Part shown: piece after piece, positions 1-9,039 of the stretch
Layout: every line of letters starts with the position of its first letter
Numbering within the stretch: position 1 is the stretch's first letter
Source: an uncultured bacterium
GTDB taxonomy: Bacteria; Myxococcota_A; Bradymonadia; Bradymonadales; Bradymonadaceae
Length of the DNA: 64,000 bases
Assembly: GCA_937981985.1 (NCBI GenBank)
Contig: CALJNB010000019.1
Span: 1 to 64,000 of the forward strand
Reading direction: 5' to 3'
Translations under genes and position numbers: made by a program
The notes under the pieces: model-generated
Seen by the model: the letters and a program-made list of their open reading frames with translations, nothing else
Told to the model about the DNA's origin: nothing
The model's database searches: none

Positions 1-293
1 CTGGTTGGGTTCAGACAAACGGTGTTGTCAACGCAGGCTCCTCTATTACAAGGGTTGTCAATATCGCATGCGACGATAGGCGAACAAACGCGATCCTCGC
101 ATTCATATCCCGTTAGACAAGCATCATCATTAGCGCCGCAATCTCCGGCGTTAATACATTGGCCCGTTCTAAGATCGCAAATGCCCTTATCACAAGTCAC
201 CTCATCGCAAAGATTGGAATCATTCCCATCGCCACAAGCGGTGAGCACGAAAAATGAACAGAACGTCATCAGAATTAGAAGACTGCGCTTCAT
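1..293 (-). CDS. Cys-rich lipoprotein, C-terminus cut off by window edge
   Basis: I read an open frame on the minus strand from an ATG at 293-291 to the window edge, about 97 codons. It begins MKRSLLILMTFCSFFVLTAC, a lipoprotein signal peptide with lipobox LTAC, followed by G-D-G. The mature part is rich in Cys and Asp with a spacing of the EGF-like/MopE-like type (for example CDEVTCDKGIC and CGANDDACLTGYEC). A GAGGT ribosome site lies just upstream of the ATG. The function is unknown; the family look is that of myxobacterial surface lipoproteins. The frame on the opposite strand here is a shadow. The upstream region carries the tandem AAGCTT elements described at 333-362. Confidence 0.75.
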   Translation of the reverse strand, partial: MKRSLLILMTFCSFFVLTACGDGNDSNLCDEVTCDKGICDLRTGQCINAGDCGANDDACLTGYECEDRVCSPIVACDIDNPCNRGACVDNTVCLNPT

Positions 294-332
294 GGTTATA
301 CCTCATTAAATAATTTTCCGCCAAATAGATCG

Positions 333-362
333 CAAAGCTTAAATCAAAAGTCAAAGCTTAAA
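333..362 (-). promoter_or_regulatory. Tandem CAAAGCTTAAA elements upstream of Cys-rich lipoprotein
   Basis: Two exact copies of CAAAGCTTAAA lie at 333-343 and 352-362, with AAGCTT centres 19 bp apart. The nearer copy is 40 nt upstream of the start codon at 293. A third exact copy lies 37 nt upstream of the other Cys-rich lipoprotein gene, which starts at 15045. On the minus strand a TTGACT hexamer (356-351) could be a -35 box, which would put the inner copy in the promoter spacer. The role as an operator is inference. Confidence 0.4.
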
Positions 363-453
363 GCGGTTTTGCTTATTTTTTATGGGTTAATCGGAGTGTT
401 TGTTCGAGATCGGCTAGGAAGCGGGATGAAGAACCAGACTAAGAGATCACTGG

Positions 454-1053
454 TTATTGTGCTTTCCATTCTCCGAAAGGTTTTCCCCACATGAGCCGAT
501 AGCGTTCTTTATGAAGTGGAGTCCCAAAAGGTGGGGTATAGGGCTCGCCCCAACGCGCGCCCGGGGCAATTAATTCACCTGTCTTGGTGCGCAATTTGAC
601 TTCGGTTCCTTTTGTACGTGGGTCTTTCGCGAGAATTTCTTCTTTTTCAAATTTGGTTTTGGCAGCCGAAAACTTAATAATTAGGGGGGCATTGCCTGCA
701 TTCGTGTAGGGAGATATTTTCGCGGAAGCCATATATGAACGCAAACCGACAATGAAAATATTTCCATCTTGTTCTACGACCTCAAAATCCACCAGATTTT
801 TTTGATAGAAATACTTTAACGTTGCCAGCTTAGTCTTTATTAGAACGGCTTCGTCATCTCCAAGAGTAAAATGAGAAAACGCGTTCGGCGGTACCGGCAA
901 ACCAAAAATACGTTCTGGAATTTTGGGTTTTAACTTCTTTTCAGAAAGAGCCTCCGTTTTCTTTTCTAGAACTTTCGGCGTCCTGACTTGATCCTTTTTA
1001 GAGTTACAACCCGTAAAAACAAGAAGCGCAATGAGGAAAAAATAGAAACGCAT
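454..1053 (-). CDS. Lipoprotein at the end of the pilus tip operon
   Basis: This 199-aa protein is read from the ATG at 1053, which shares its A with the PilY1 stop (TGATG), so it is probably translated by coupling. An upstream in-frame ATG at 1074 exists, but the inner start gives a clean lipoprotein signal, MRFYFFLIALLVFTGC, with Cys at 16. The rest is a Lys-rich linker (about residues 20-50) and then a mixed alpha/beta-looking domain I do not recognise, with a Trp/Pro/Gly-rich C-terminus (WGEPYTPPFGTPLH). As the last gene of the minor pilin-PilY1 operon it may serve pilus tip export or anchoring; that is context only. Confidence 0.8.
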   Translation of the reverse strand: MRFYFFLIALLVFTGCNSKKDQVRTPKVLEKKTEALSEKKLKPKIPERIFGLPVPPNAFSHFTLGDDEAVLIKTKLATLKYFYQKNLVDFEVVEQDGNIFIVGLRSYMASAKISPYTNAGNAPLIIKFSAAKTKFEKEEILAKDPRTKGTEVKLRTKTGELIAPGARWGEPYTPPFGTPLHKERYRLMWGKPFGEWKAQ

Positions 1054-4000
1054 CAGTAGGAAATCGCCGACCAATAGAGAGGTTGGTACTTACTATCGAT
1101 TTGCTTCACATCTACAACCAAGCGATCGACGACGGATGCACCAGCAGGAAGTTGGTCGTTTCCGTTTTTATTCTTGAAACCAGGAGCTTCTACCGCCGAA
1201 CCGCTCGTTTGTGCAATCAACTGCGGTTTATTGGCGCCTTCATCGTCATAAGACGGATTCTCAGTTCCCAAATTGTCGACATTACAGGGAACACCCAACG
1301 TTAACGTCAATCCGCGAATTAAAGTAGGTTGGATTGGCCCCCACCATTTGACCCCATCAGTTGTATCGTCTCGAAGGATGCCCGTTCCGTTCAGAACCGT
1401 GTCCACATTTTGCCAAACTCCAAAAGCCTTTTTCGTCCCATTACCCTCAAAATTTACACCCCAGATACGAGCCCTACCCGGTACGCATGCATCGCCTGAA
1501 GGTAAATAGTAGGTCGCCCAATAGGTTGCACTATCGAATGTAAGAGGATCTCCCATCAATTTCTCATCGGGGCTAAATGCTTCCACCCATTCAAGATTTG
1601 AAGGTAAAACCGAACCACGATCACGGAGCGCGATCATAACTTGGGCCTCGCCATTCGTTACAGTATCGCTCGCGTCGCCAAGACCGTAAGTTACAATTAC
1701 AGATTTGTCTTTGGTGCTCGCTATTGCGGGTTTAAAAGAAGCCGGCCCAAAAGGGAAGGCTAAGGTTCCCGCGGCCGTTTTCGCAGCGAGAATGTCGGCG
1801 TTGGTCAGCGGATCGTTAGGGTCAAAGAATAACTTCACACTCCATTCAGTAGGATCCGGCGAGACGAAATCCATTCGAAACAGACGCCCCCCTGATCCAC
1901 CAATAAATCCTCGCGTGGCAACCGAACCGGGTGATCCATCATACAAGGAAGGACTTCCGGTCAGTTGAATCGGATTCGTGATGCTGGAAAAGGGAACTTC
2001 TGTTGCATTGTCCACAAAATAGGTCGTAAACCTGCGAATGATGCTTCCAGTTTGCAAATCTACAACATAAATAGCCCGACCCGTCGGTGCACAACCCGGG
2101 GAATTAGGATCTTCTGCACCACCACCGAACACCACAACAGGCCGTTGTTCAGTAATTTCAGAGGGGCCGCCGTCATCGTAACTCATGAGAATATTAGCAA
2201 TAGCAGGCTCACTAACACTAATACCCATCATGCTGGATTCCATGAACTCGGCATGGTTAGACGGGTCACAACTTCCGCGCGCAAGATCGGTAGTGATGGT
2301 GCTTGCCACGCGTGATTGACCGCTGGCAACAATTTGACGAATCTGCTGAGATTCATAGGCTTGGGTAAGTTCCCACAAGGGTACTGGATCGGGCGCTTGA
2401 AGAGCGATCGCACCGCCGGCAGCCAATGTTCGCCCGCCTGGACGCGTGATATCCATCGCATAATACCCGGATCCTGCAAGTCCAGCACCTTGAACAAGAA
2501 CCGTTTTCCATTGTTCCCATGGTTCTAATGAACCACCAAGCGCTAAATCGTCGCATAGATCACTAAAGTTTGATGCCTCTCGAGCGCGACAAAGACGAAC
2601 ATCTTGAACTACAGAAGCACCGTCCATAAGATAAGCTTGAGAACCGGCGGCCCCATCAAGTTGAGTGTGAAACATTTGAGGGATATATGCCCAAGCTTCT
2701 CTCATATCTTCGGTCACGCCGGTGCTATCATTACCAGGGCTTAAATTTTCATCTCGTTCTTCTCGTACTTTGACTTTCCGTTCGCCAATATGGATTGCGT
2801 GTAACATGCCTTCCATCGAATTAACGTACATCATTGTATGACGATCCGCATACCGCGCCTTGAACTGCCGATACGATTCTATCGGCAAATCAAGCGAGGG
2901 CGGCGCTACTAAAACAGGATTTGAATTGAGAATTCCTCCCATTGCGCGACCCGTTTCACCTTGCAGAATACCTCCATTTGAAACCCCAACTTTCTCTGGG
3001 ATACGTCCGGAAAATACGTTGATAATTTCTTGAGGACGTCCTTGTGATCCCTCCACATTGAATAGCTTTTCAGCAAAATTCGTTATGCTTGGAAACGCCA
3101 GTTCCAGTGAGCTTACCTCGAAGGGGATACGGCTATCTTCAGCCCAAGTCTCCACATTCGTTGGCACCAGTTGCGTTCCTCTGAATTCATCTTCATCCGT
3201 TGCCTTCTGAAATCGAAATGAAGACGGAAACATTTCTGGGTTACCGGGAACCGGTACTCCACTGTTTAGATCTTCGTGAGGTGTTTTTGTTTCGTAATTA
3301 TAGCGACGCTCACTGACCAAAGAGGTAAAGATACGTCTATTATCTGAAGTTGAACTTGTTCCTATAGTAACCTGATCGCCTATTTGTTCGTGTAAAGCTG
3401 TATTTTTATAGTCACCATCTTTACACGACTCGGTTTGCCGGTTCAAAATCCCCTTCCAATACTGACTTCCACCTGTGACGAGCCCTGAAAAGATGCGACT
3501 TTGACCACCAGCGGGCTCGCTCGTTTCCATCTGAATCTCATTTGTAATCACCGCACGCGTTCGTGTTGCCACGGATGCACCTTGAACAATATCGTTGAAT
3601 AAAAGTGAAAGCGCTGCCTGTAATTGATCCCGATCGTTTTCATCCAAAATTAGAGCAGGATATTCACATGTATGAAAATTACCCTCGGCCGTTGGATATT
3701 GATAAGGCATGTAAGTTACTGATGGTTTAATTAAGCAGGAACCGCCATTAGTTGTTTTATTATCACAGCCTTCGCCGTTTTCATCGCCTTTCCATGCGTC
3801 GCCTAGTGCATAACCTGCACAGGTCTTACCGGCCTTGGCCATTTCGGTTAATTTTTCGATTGCATCCGCATCGCCGATATTCATGCCCACGACATGAACG
3901 CGTACTGAGGAACTGGGGGAAAACGCACCCAGAGGTTCGATCATCGGGTCATCTACTAAATTCATAATTTCTCGTTCAGCAGTGTCATAGGGATAACGCG

Positions 4001-5444
4001 CTGCGTCGGTATTATCGAAAGTGAAATTTACTTCACCGCGTTCCGGGGATGGAGCGCCATCAGAAATGAGAACCACGTGTTTGGGACGACACTCTTTAAA
4101 GGTATCGCCATTTACGGGGTTTTGTGCTGCCGGCGGTCCCGTCAAACCTTGTCCGAATCTTAAAAACCCTCGAATATCTTGCATCGCAGCGGCGATCGGA
4201 GTTGCAGCTGCCATGGGCTGTTTGCCAAGATCATGAGGTTGATAATACGCATCGAAACCCGCAGAAAAAGTTTCGCCATGAATAGAATTGATTTCGCTCG
4301 GCCTACCCGATGAAAGCGGACTCAGCACCCAATCATCATCGCCCGTACCTTCATGCAAATAGCCATAATCGCGGACCACCACCTGACTAAAACGAGATAT
4401 TTCTGAGAGATAGCGACTTGGAACATTAAAAGTGCTTGGAGCGACAATCTTCGCCACGCCCAAGTCATAACACGGAAGAGCTCCACAAGTGGTTGTACCT
4501 TCAGTCAGTGGTCCAAAGCCTGGAATAACACCGACATCATCGTTCATGAAATTATTGAACGCATCATCCCAGTTTGTATTTTCTTTATAGCCATCAAAAC
4601 CAACGACCGAAAAGATCGCTGTCGCGGCAAGCGTATCCATGAGCCCATTGTTAAGTTGACCGTCATAAACTTCCTGAAAATGAGCCGAAGGTTCAGTATG
4701 ATCAGGAAGTTCTTCGTAGGCACTATCGCCATCGCAAATATTTTGATCCGGCGTTGGTTGACCCGATGCATCGCGATGACGTGGTACAAACCAGCACCCT
4801 GGGCCAAACAAATTTCGATTATAACTTGTCAGAGGGAGATTAGACGCAGTGGGACGTAAAATCATATCGCCGGTCAGTACTTCCTTAACCATCACGTGGC
4901 GCGGTTGATCATCCCAATGTAAACGCACCGCAGCCGTATCGGTACCGCGCATATAATTATCAAAACGGTCCCTCATCGGCCCCGTGTCTGACTCCCCGTA
5001 TTCGTGTTTCCACTCGCCATCCAGCTCGGTAATCGTTCCTGGATCAACATCAGCATTCCAAGATGGGCGCCTATATCCATTACAAGAACTCGGCTCCCAA
5101 ACCATACACGCCCCAACGCCTATAGGACCGTCATTTTGGTTGGGTGCGGGCTGAATATCCATAAAGGTCGAAGGCTGCCATTCTTCCAAATTTGGGAAGT
5201 TGGTGATGGCGTCTCCAGACACATAGAGGGGATTGGCTAGATTAGCCGCGCCGCTGACAATCCTTTTCGGATAGCGACTTCCTTTATCGGTAAAGTTCAT
5301 ACTCGCAGAAGTATCGGACACGATCATGATAAAAGGAATGGGCCCCTGAAGTGATGCATTTTGTGCAAAGACATTCGTGTCTTGAACTTGAAATGCGACT
5401 AGGGTTAACGCCGCCAATGTTAGTTGTTTTGTAGTTTTTTTCAT
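1053..5444 (-). CDS. pilY1: PilY1-like type IV pilus tip adhesin with vWA domain
   Basis: This is a 1463-aa exported protein. A signal peptide (cleavage near VFAQ, residue 28) leads straight into a von Willebrand A-like domain with a MIDAS motif D-T-S-A-S at 44-48 and a second metal-site-like strand (HVVLISDGAP) near residue 455. The C-terminal half has the PilY1/PilC beta-propeller look: VNSMEGMLHAIHIGE near residue 875 matches the family's conserved 'NDGMLHAF' signature, and YVVDLQTGSIIRRF is a typical blade. PilY1 proteins sit at the pilus tip with the minor pilins and act in adhesion, surface sensing and extension. Gene order after GspH-PilV-PilW-PilX supports this. It overlaps PilX by 1 nt (TGATG). 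I did not find a clear C-terminal calcium loop of the classical PilY1 type. Confidence 0.9.
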   Translation of the reverse strand: MKKTTKQLTLAALTLVAFQVQDTNVFAQNASLQGPIPFIMIVSDTSASMNFTDKGSRYPKRIVSGAANLANPLYVSGDAITNFPNLEEWQPSTFMDIQPAPNQNDGPIGVGACMVWEPSSCNGYRRPSWNADVDPGTITELDGEWKHEYGESDTGPMRDRFDNYMRGTDTAAVRLHWDDQPRHVMVKEVLTGDMILRPTASNLPLTSYNRNLFGPGCWFVPRHRDASGQPTPDQNICDGDSAYEELPDHTEPSAHFQEVYDGQLNNGLMDTLAATAIFSVVGFDGYKENTNWDDAFNNFMNDDVGVIPGFGPLTEGTTTCGALPCYDLGVAKIVAPSTFNVPSRYLSEISRFSQVVVRDYGYLHEGTGDDDWVLSPLSSGRPSEINSIHGETFSAGFDAYYQPHDLGKQPMAAATPIAAAMQDIRGFLRFGQGLTGPPAAQNPVNGDTFKECRPKHVVLISDGAPSPERGEVNFTFDNTDAARYPYDTAEREIMNLVDDPMIEPLGAFSPSSSVRVHVVGMNIGDADAIEKLTEMAKAGKTCAGYALGDAWKGDENGEGCDNKTTNGGSCLIKPSVTYMPYQYPTAEGNFHTCEYPALILDENDRDQLQAALSLLFNDIVQGASVATRTRAVITNEIQMETSEPAGGQSRIFSGLVTGGSQYWKGILNRQTESCKDGDYKNTALHEQIGDQVTIGTSSTSDNRRIFTSLVSERRYNYETKTPHEDLNSGVPVPGNPEMFPSSFRFQKATDEDEFRGTQLVPTNVETWAEDSRIPFEVSSLELAFPSITNFAEKLFNVEGSQGRPQEIINVFSGRIPEKVGVSNGGILQGETGRAMGGILNSNPVLVAPPSLDLPIESYRQFKARYADRHTMMYVNSMEGMLHAIHIGERKVKVREERDENLSPGNDSTGVTEDMREAWAYIPQMFHTQLDGAAGSQAYLMDGASVVQDVRLCRAREASNFSDLCDDLALGGSLEPWEQWKTVLVQGAGLAGSGYYAMDITRPGGRTLAAGGAIALQAPDPVPLWELTQAYESQQIRQIVASGQSRVASTITTDLARGSCDPSNHAEFMESSMMGISVSEPAIANILMSYDDGGPSEITEQRPVVVFGGGAEDPNSPGCAPTGRAIYVVDLQTGSIIRRFTTYFVDNATEVPFSSITNPIQLTGSPSLYDGSPGSVATRGFIGGSGGRLFRMDFVSPDPTEWSVKLFFDPNDPLTNADILAAKTAAGTLAFPFGPASFKPAIASTKDKSVIVTYGLGDASDTVTNGEAQVMIALRDRGSVLPSNLEWVEAFSPDEKLMGDPLTFDSATYWATYYLPSGDACVPGRARIWGVNFEGNGTKKAFGVWQNVDTVLNGTGILRDDTTDGVKWWGPIQPTLIRGLTLTLGVPCNVDNLGTENPSYDDEGANKPQLIAQTSGSAVEAPGFKNKNGNDQLPAGASVVDRLVVDVKQIDSKYQPLYWSAISY

Positions 5445-6151
5445 CAGTTATATCCACATTCAATGGGGCCCATTAAGAATTCGTTAGCGTGTGTTCCGAC
5501 AGCATAGGTAGCTGGTTGATCAAAACTGGTTGGAATTGCGCCGACACTCGCGCGTGACGCAACCGTCGCCTTTTTGAAACAATAGCGTTCTGAAAATCCC
5601 GGTGCCGGTATGCCGTCTTTAAGATCTCTTAACACCACCAAAAACTCAGTTTCTTTTTGCACTTCAAAAGAAGAGGGATCGGCTAACGTATCAGGACCTC
5701 GAAATAAACCACTTTCCCCTTTTTGTTTGTCGGTCGTACTTGGGTCAAATGGGTGAGGTACCAAGCCTTTTGCGGTCGCCAAGTCCTCGTTTTGAAAAAC
5801 GATGAATCCCCCGTGTGAAGCTAGGGCCTCCTGAAATTGGACCGCTGTACCCGAGAAATTATACTTCGACATATCATTTCCGCCAAAAATCGCCTCCCCC
5901 ATCGCGCTTCTATTCGAGCTCGCTTTTATTGCCCGCACATAACCGTTCGCTTGGTTGCCAGCACGTATGGCAAAAGCTGATGACGCACCGTCTGAAATTG
6001 CAGCAGCTTGAGTTCTCACACGAAAAGAGGCGGATTGGTGCACACCCAATGCAATGTCACGCATCGCAACGAGACCAAACGCGGATAAAACGAGCGAAAC
6101 CATTAAGACTAAAATAAGAGCTGACCCCTTATTATTCTTAAGACGTATCAT
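5444..6151 (-). CDS. PilX-like minor pilin
   Basis: This 235-aa protein starts with a short basic leader ending in K-G, followed by SALILVLMVSLVLSAFGLVA, a class III pilin-type hydrophobic helix. The residue at mature position 5 is Leu, not Glu, as is usual for PilX/GspK-like tip subunits, which do not need Glu5 to pair with a preceding subunit. The periplasmic domain (residues 40-235) is not recognisable by eye beyond this class. Its position between PilW and PilY1 is the standard pilX position. The start ATG overlaps the PilW stop (ATGA). Confidence 0.82.
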   Translation of the reverse strand: MIRLKNNKGSALILVLMVSLVLSAFGLVAMRDIALGVHQSASFRVRTQAAAISDGASSAFAIRAGNQANGYVRAIKASSNRSAMGEAIFGGNDMSKYNFSGTAVQFQEALASHGGFIVFQNEDLATAKGLVPHPFDPSTTDKQKGESGLFRGPDTLADPSSFEVQKETEFLVVLRDLKDGIPAPGFSERYCFKKATVASRASVGAIPTSFDQPATYAVGTHANEFLMGPIECGYN

Positions 6152-7542
6152 TGCAGATCCTTAATTATGAAGTTTCTTAGGGCGACATCGAGTTGAAATG
6201 TCATCACAGGGGCTGCACCTTCAAGGTTCTGATTGATATCAAAACTCCGAAGGGGTGCCGCTGGGCAGGCAGATGAAGAAGTACAGAGGTCATTGCCATT
6301 GGCAAATGGAACGTTGGAGAACGCTTTACGTTCTTCATCCGTGCGCAATGTAAGACGCACATGAGCAACGCGAGCCTGACCGGGATTATAACTTCCGGCA
6401 TCCAGACAATTTCCACCCGCTGCAGTTCCGTTGGGCGTAAGCCAATTTTGGGTCCAGTTTGGATTACTCGCCACATCTCCAGCAGCATCCGCGCAATCAA
6501 ACCAAACCTGAAAATCGACCACTTTATCAGCGATTAATTTTCGAGAATTATCCCCGCAGCCATCATCTTCTGGCAAAGATGGAACTGACGGTTGTCCATC
6601 AGGATTACTTGTAGCGACACTACCCGCGCATACACGATCTAATACAAGTAGGTGGTTTGTAGGATCCTGTGGGTCGTTCGCAGGTATGACATGCAGCCAA
6701 TAAGTATCGATGAACGAAGCTTCGTAAGTTCGGTCCCCTTCACCGACACCGACTTGGTCAAGACCAATTTCGCGCATTTCGACGCCGTCCACACTCGCCG
6801 TATTGTCGCCTTTAAATACCGGTCTAAAAGGTACATCCTGATCAAGCGGAAGTTCGACACCTTTAAGCGTACTCGTAATATCGATCACCGTGTCAAATGT
6901 ATGGTTAGCAGCAACATCGGGACGTAAAAACTGACTATATCCCAACCCGTCTGTGACTCGAATCAGGCGAGAGGCCAAATTGGGCTCGAGAAAACTATAA
7001 GACTCTGGAAGGTCCCACGCTGTGAGCGTAAGATCGGGGAAATATGTGTCACCATCTCTTGGCTGAATATCGGAAAAAGGGTCGACACGATTTAACTTTT
7101 CCATTCCGGAGAAACTGCCTGGCAAAAACATCGGTGCATTCGGAGAAATCATACCACCTGCATCAAAACTTGTTGGAAAATCAAAAGCACCCGTTAAAAT
7201 AATTCCGTCAAACGAGATATCGGAATATCCTCCGGGGAACGCTTGGTCTTGCCAGTTTGGATAACTATGAAATCCAGCCACGTGCATCGCTGGCGATGCT
7301 GGACGTGGTTGAATAAAAGGATCTGAAATACTATCAGGAGAGGAATACGAGCCCGCAACTTGAAAAAGCGTTCTCATTTTCTCAATCGCAAAACGACCTT
7401 TCGATGCTGTATTCTCCAAACTATCGACTTCAGATAGATTATCGGCCGACATGCCAAAAAGAGCATAAGTCATAATACCTAGAAGCGAAGTGAGCATCAT
7501 CGCGATGATTAATTCGATTAATGTAAATCCGCGCCTAATCAT
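6148..7542 (-). CDS. PilW-like minor pilin
   Basis: This 464-aa protein begins MIRRGFTLIELIIAMMLTSL: a short leader, prepilin peptidase site G|FTLIE with Glu at mature position 5, then the N-terminal helix. It is longer than typical PilW (about 250-350 aa), so the periplasmic part carries extra material, including two Cys-containing loops near residues 308-330 (VCAGS, DDGCGDNSRK) that could form disulfides. It overlaps both neighbours by 4 nt, so it is translated with them. It is expected in the minor pilin complex that primes pilus assembly and carries PilY1. Confidence 0.85.
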   Translation of the reverse strand: MIRRGFTLIELIIAMMLTSLLGIMTYALFGMSADNLSEVDSLENTASKGRFAIEKMRTLFQVAGSYSSPDSISDPFIQPRPASPAMHVAGFHSYPNWQDQAFPGGYSDISFDGIILTGAFDFPTSFDAGGMISPNAPMFLPGSFSGMEKLNRVDPFSDIQPRDGDTYFPDLTLTAWDLPESYSFLEPNLASRLIRVTDGLGYSQFLRPDVAANHTFDTVIDITSTLKGVELPLDQDVPFRPVFKGDNTASVDGVEMREIGLDQVGVGEGDRTYEASFIDTYWLHVIPANDPQDPTNHLLVLDRVCAGSVATSNPDGQPSVPSLPEDDGCGDNSRKLIADKVVDFQVWFDCADAAGDVASNPNWTQNWLTPNGTAAGGNCLDAGSYNPGQARVAHVRLTLRTDEERKAFSNVPFANGNDLCTSSSACPAAPLRSFDINQNLEGAAPVMTFQLDVALRNFIIKDLQ

Positions 7543-8207
7543 AGAAAATCTCTCTGGAAAACCATTGTCGCATGATAGGTAGGTCGGTACCCATCCAATT
7601 CTAACCTTTGCCCCAGTGGCACTTCGTCACCACTGACAAACTCTAAGTCATCGATTGAAAACGCAGGAGAATTATTTGTGGTCGTCACACAATCTGACAT
7701 CCTATTGCGGATTCCAGTACTCACGACGGCAATATGAATCACCATTGCACTTGAGGCAGTAATCGTTCCCATACCATCGACCACGGTATCCAAACCGCCA
7801 GCAAAAGGCCCACCTCGGACATAAACGCAATGTCGCCCGGTGTTTTGTCCGCTATTGGCCATACGCGCATCGACGGGCTCAGCGAAAAGTGGAATCCATG
7901 TCCAAGGCGTCATTCTCATGGTGGCTAATGGATTCCCATCGGCATCAAAAGGTCGAAAAGTCCCTTGATATGAGGGATTGTTTTCAAAAGACCAATTCGT
8001 CGGTGGCGTAGTATCAGCACGCCAAGAAATAGCATCGACATGCAATAAATCCGCCGTTCTATGGGCTATCATAACCGCGTCATCGTTATCACGAATTGAA
8101 GAATAACCACGAAGAGTACTCGTCTGCATCGAGATAACTACCAGCGTTGAAACCGAAAGTACGAGAATTGAGATAACAACCTCAATAAGTGTAAAACCCT
8201 TTTTCAT
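7539..8207 (-). CDS. PilV-like minor pilin
   Basis: This 222-aa protein begins MKKGFTLIEVVISILVLSVS, a classical type IV prepilin N-terminus with cleavage after Gly4 and Glu at mature position 5. Order and size match pilV, between a GspH/FimU-like gene and a PilW-like gene. The periplasmic domain has two Cys residues, in GRHCVYVRGG and SDCVTTT, possibly disulfide-bonded. It overlaps the genes on either side by 4 nt. The alternative reading, a type II secretion pseudopilin (GspI), is less likely because PilX and PilY1 follow. Confidence 0.85.
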   Translation of the reverse strand: MKKGFTLIEVVISILVLSVSTLVVISMQTSTLRGYSSIRDNDDAVMIAHRTADLLHVDAISWRADTTPPTNWSFENNPSYQGTFRPFDADGNPLATMRMTPWTWIPLFAEPVDARMANSGQNTGRHCVYVRGGPFAGGLDTVVDGMGTITASSAMVIHIAVVSTGIRNRMSDCVTTTNNSPAFSIDDLEFVSGDEVPLGQRLELDGYRPTYHATMVFQRDFL

Positions 8208-8881
8208 CTTCGACCTACCGTTACTTGACCGTTATCCCAAAGCGAAACTCTCCAATAATCGAACTGGGCTCGCCATAACGTCTGATCAGCGTCAATCGTA
8301 TTCTTACAATCGAAGAGCTGGTCTGGGGTGCTCGGATCTGTCCAAAGCGGAATAACCATTGTTTCGCCAGTACACATCTTTGATGCCAAGCTTCCAGATG
8401 CCGGCAAAGGCGCACCACCCACTGAAAGAAATTCACCATTGGGCTGAACACAAACCGAAGCTGGACCGACATTGCCCCAAGACTTTCTTCTGAACATCAT
8501 CTCTCCTCCAATCGAACTACCTTCAAAGGACGAAATAAGCTGTCCGTTTGTCGGCGCAGAAGTACCCGATGCAAGAAAAGTCGTTGAACGACAATTTGCG
8601 GGACGTTCATCCATAGCCCAAACTTCGATTAGGCCGCGCGTCGTATTCGTGGAACTTTTCGTAAACATTCTAACAACAAACGCTTGATTTGTGCTTGCTG
8701 CTTGATTTCTAGCAAGTCGAAATTGATTCGCAATATCGCGTGCGAAAGCCTTGTTCTGACTGCGTGCGATCATACTATTGAGCGAGGGCGCTGTAACTGC
8801 AGCCAAAATACCGATTATCGCAACCACGACGACCAACTCAATGAGTGTGAAACCACTTCGATTACTAATTTTTTTCGTCAT
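8204..8881 (-). CDS. GspH/FimU-type minor pilin, first gene of pilus tip operon
   Basis: This 225-aa protein has the prepilin motif RSGFTLIELVVVVAIIGI, with a leader of 10 residues, cleavage at G|FTLIE and Glu5, then the helix ending AAVTAPSLNSM typical of GspH/FimT/FimU proteins. It is the first gene of the operon running to 454. The region from 8882 to 9039 must hold its promoter and that of the divergent gene at 9040; no obvious terminator or sharp promoter is visible there. FimU-class pilins connect the tip complex to the major pilin. The prepilin peptidase, motor ATPases and secretin are not in this window. Confidence 0.85.
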   Translation of the reverse strand: MTKKISNRSGFTLIELVVVVAIIGILAAVTAPSLNSMIARSQNKAFARDIANQFRLARNQAASTNQAFVVRMFTKSSTNTTRGLIEVWAMDERPANCRSTTFLASGTSAPTNGQLISSFEGSSIGGEMMFRRKSWGNVGPASVCVQPNGEFLSVGGAPLPASGSLASKMCTGETMVIPLWTDPSTPDQLFDCKNTIDADQTLWRAQFDYWRVSLWDNGQVTVGRR

Positions 8882-9039
8882 GTCTTAACCGTGGGTTGTT
8901 TCTTTTAATACGAAGCAAATATCATTCCAATTTCTTTTTATATTCCAACTATTCTCTCATCTGTACTTTTTTGTCTTGAATCGTCAGGGGAAAGAGTTCT
9001 AGTCTACTTTTTATTGCTTATATCACGGTATTTCAAACT

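Noticed and set aside
432-455. AACCAG/CTGGTT inverted repeat as terminator of the pilus operon
   Set aside because: The stem overlaps the stop codon of the lipoprotein gene, has a 12-nt loop and no T-run on the minus strand.
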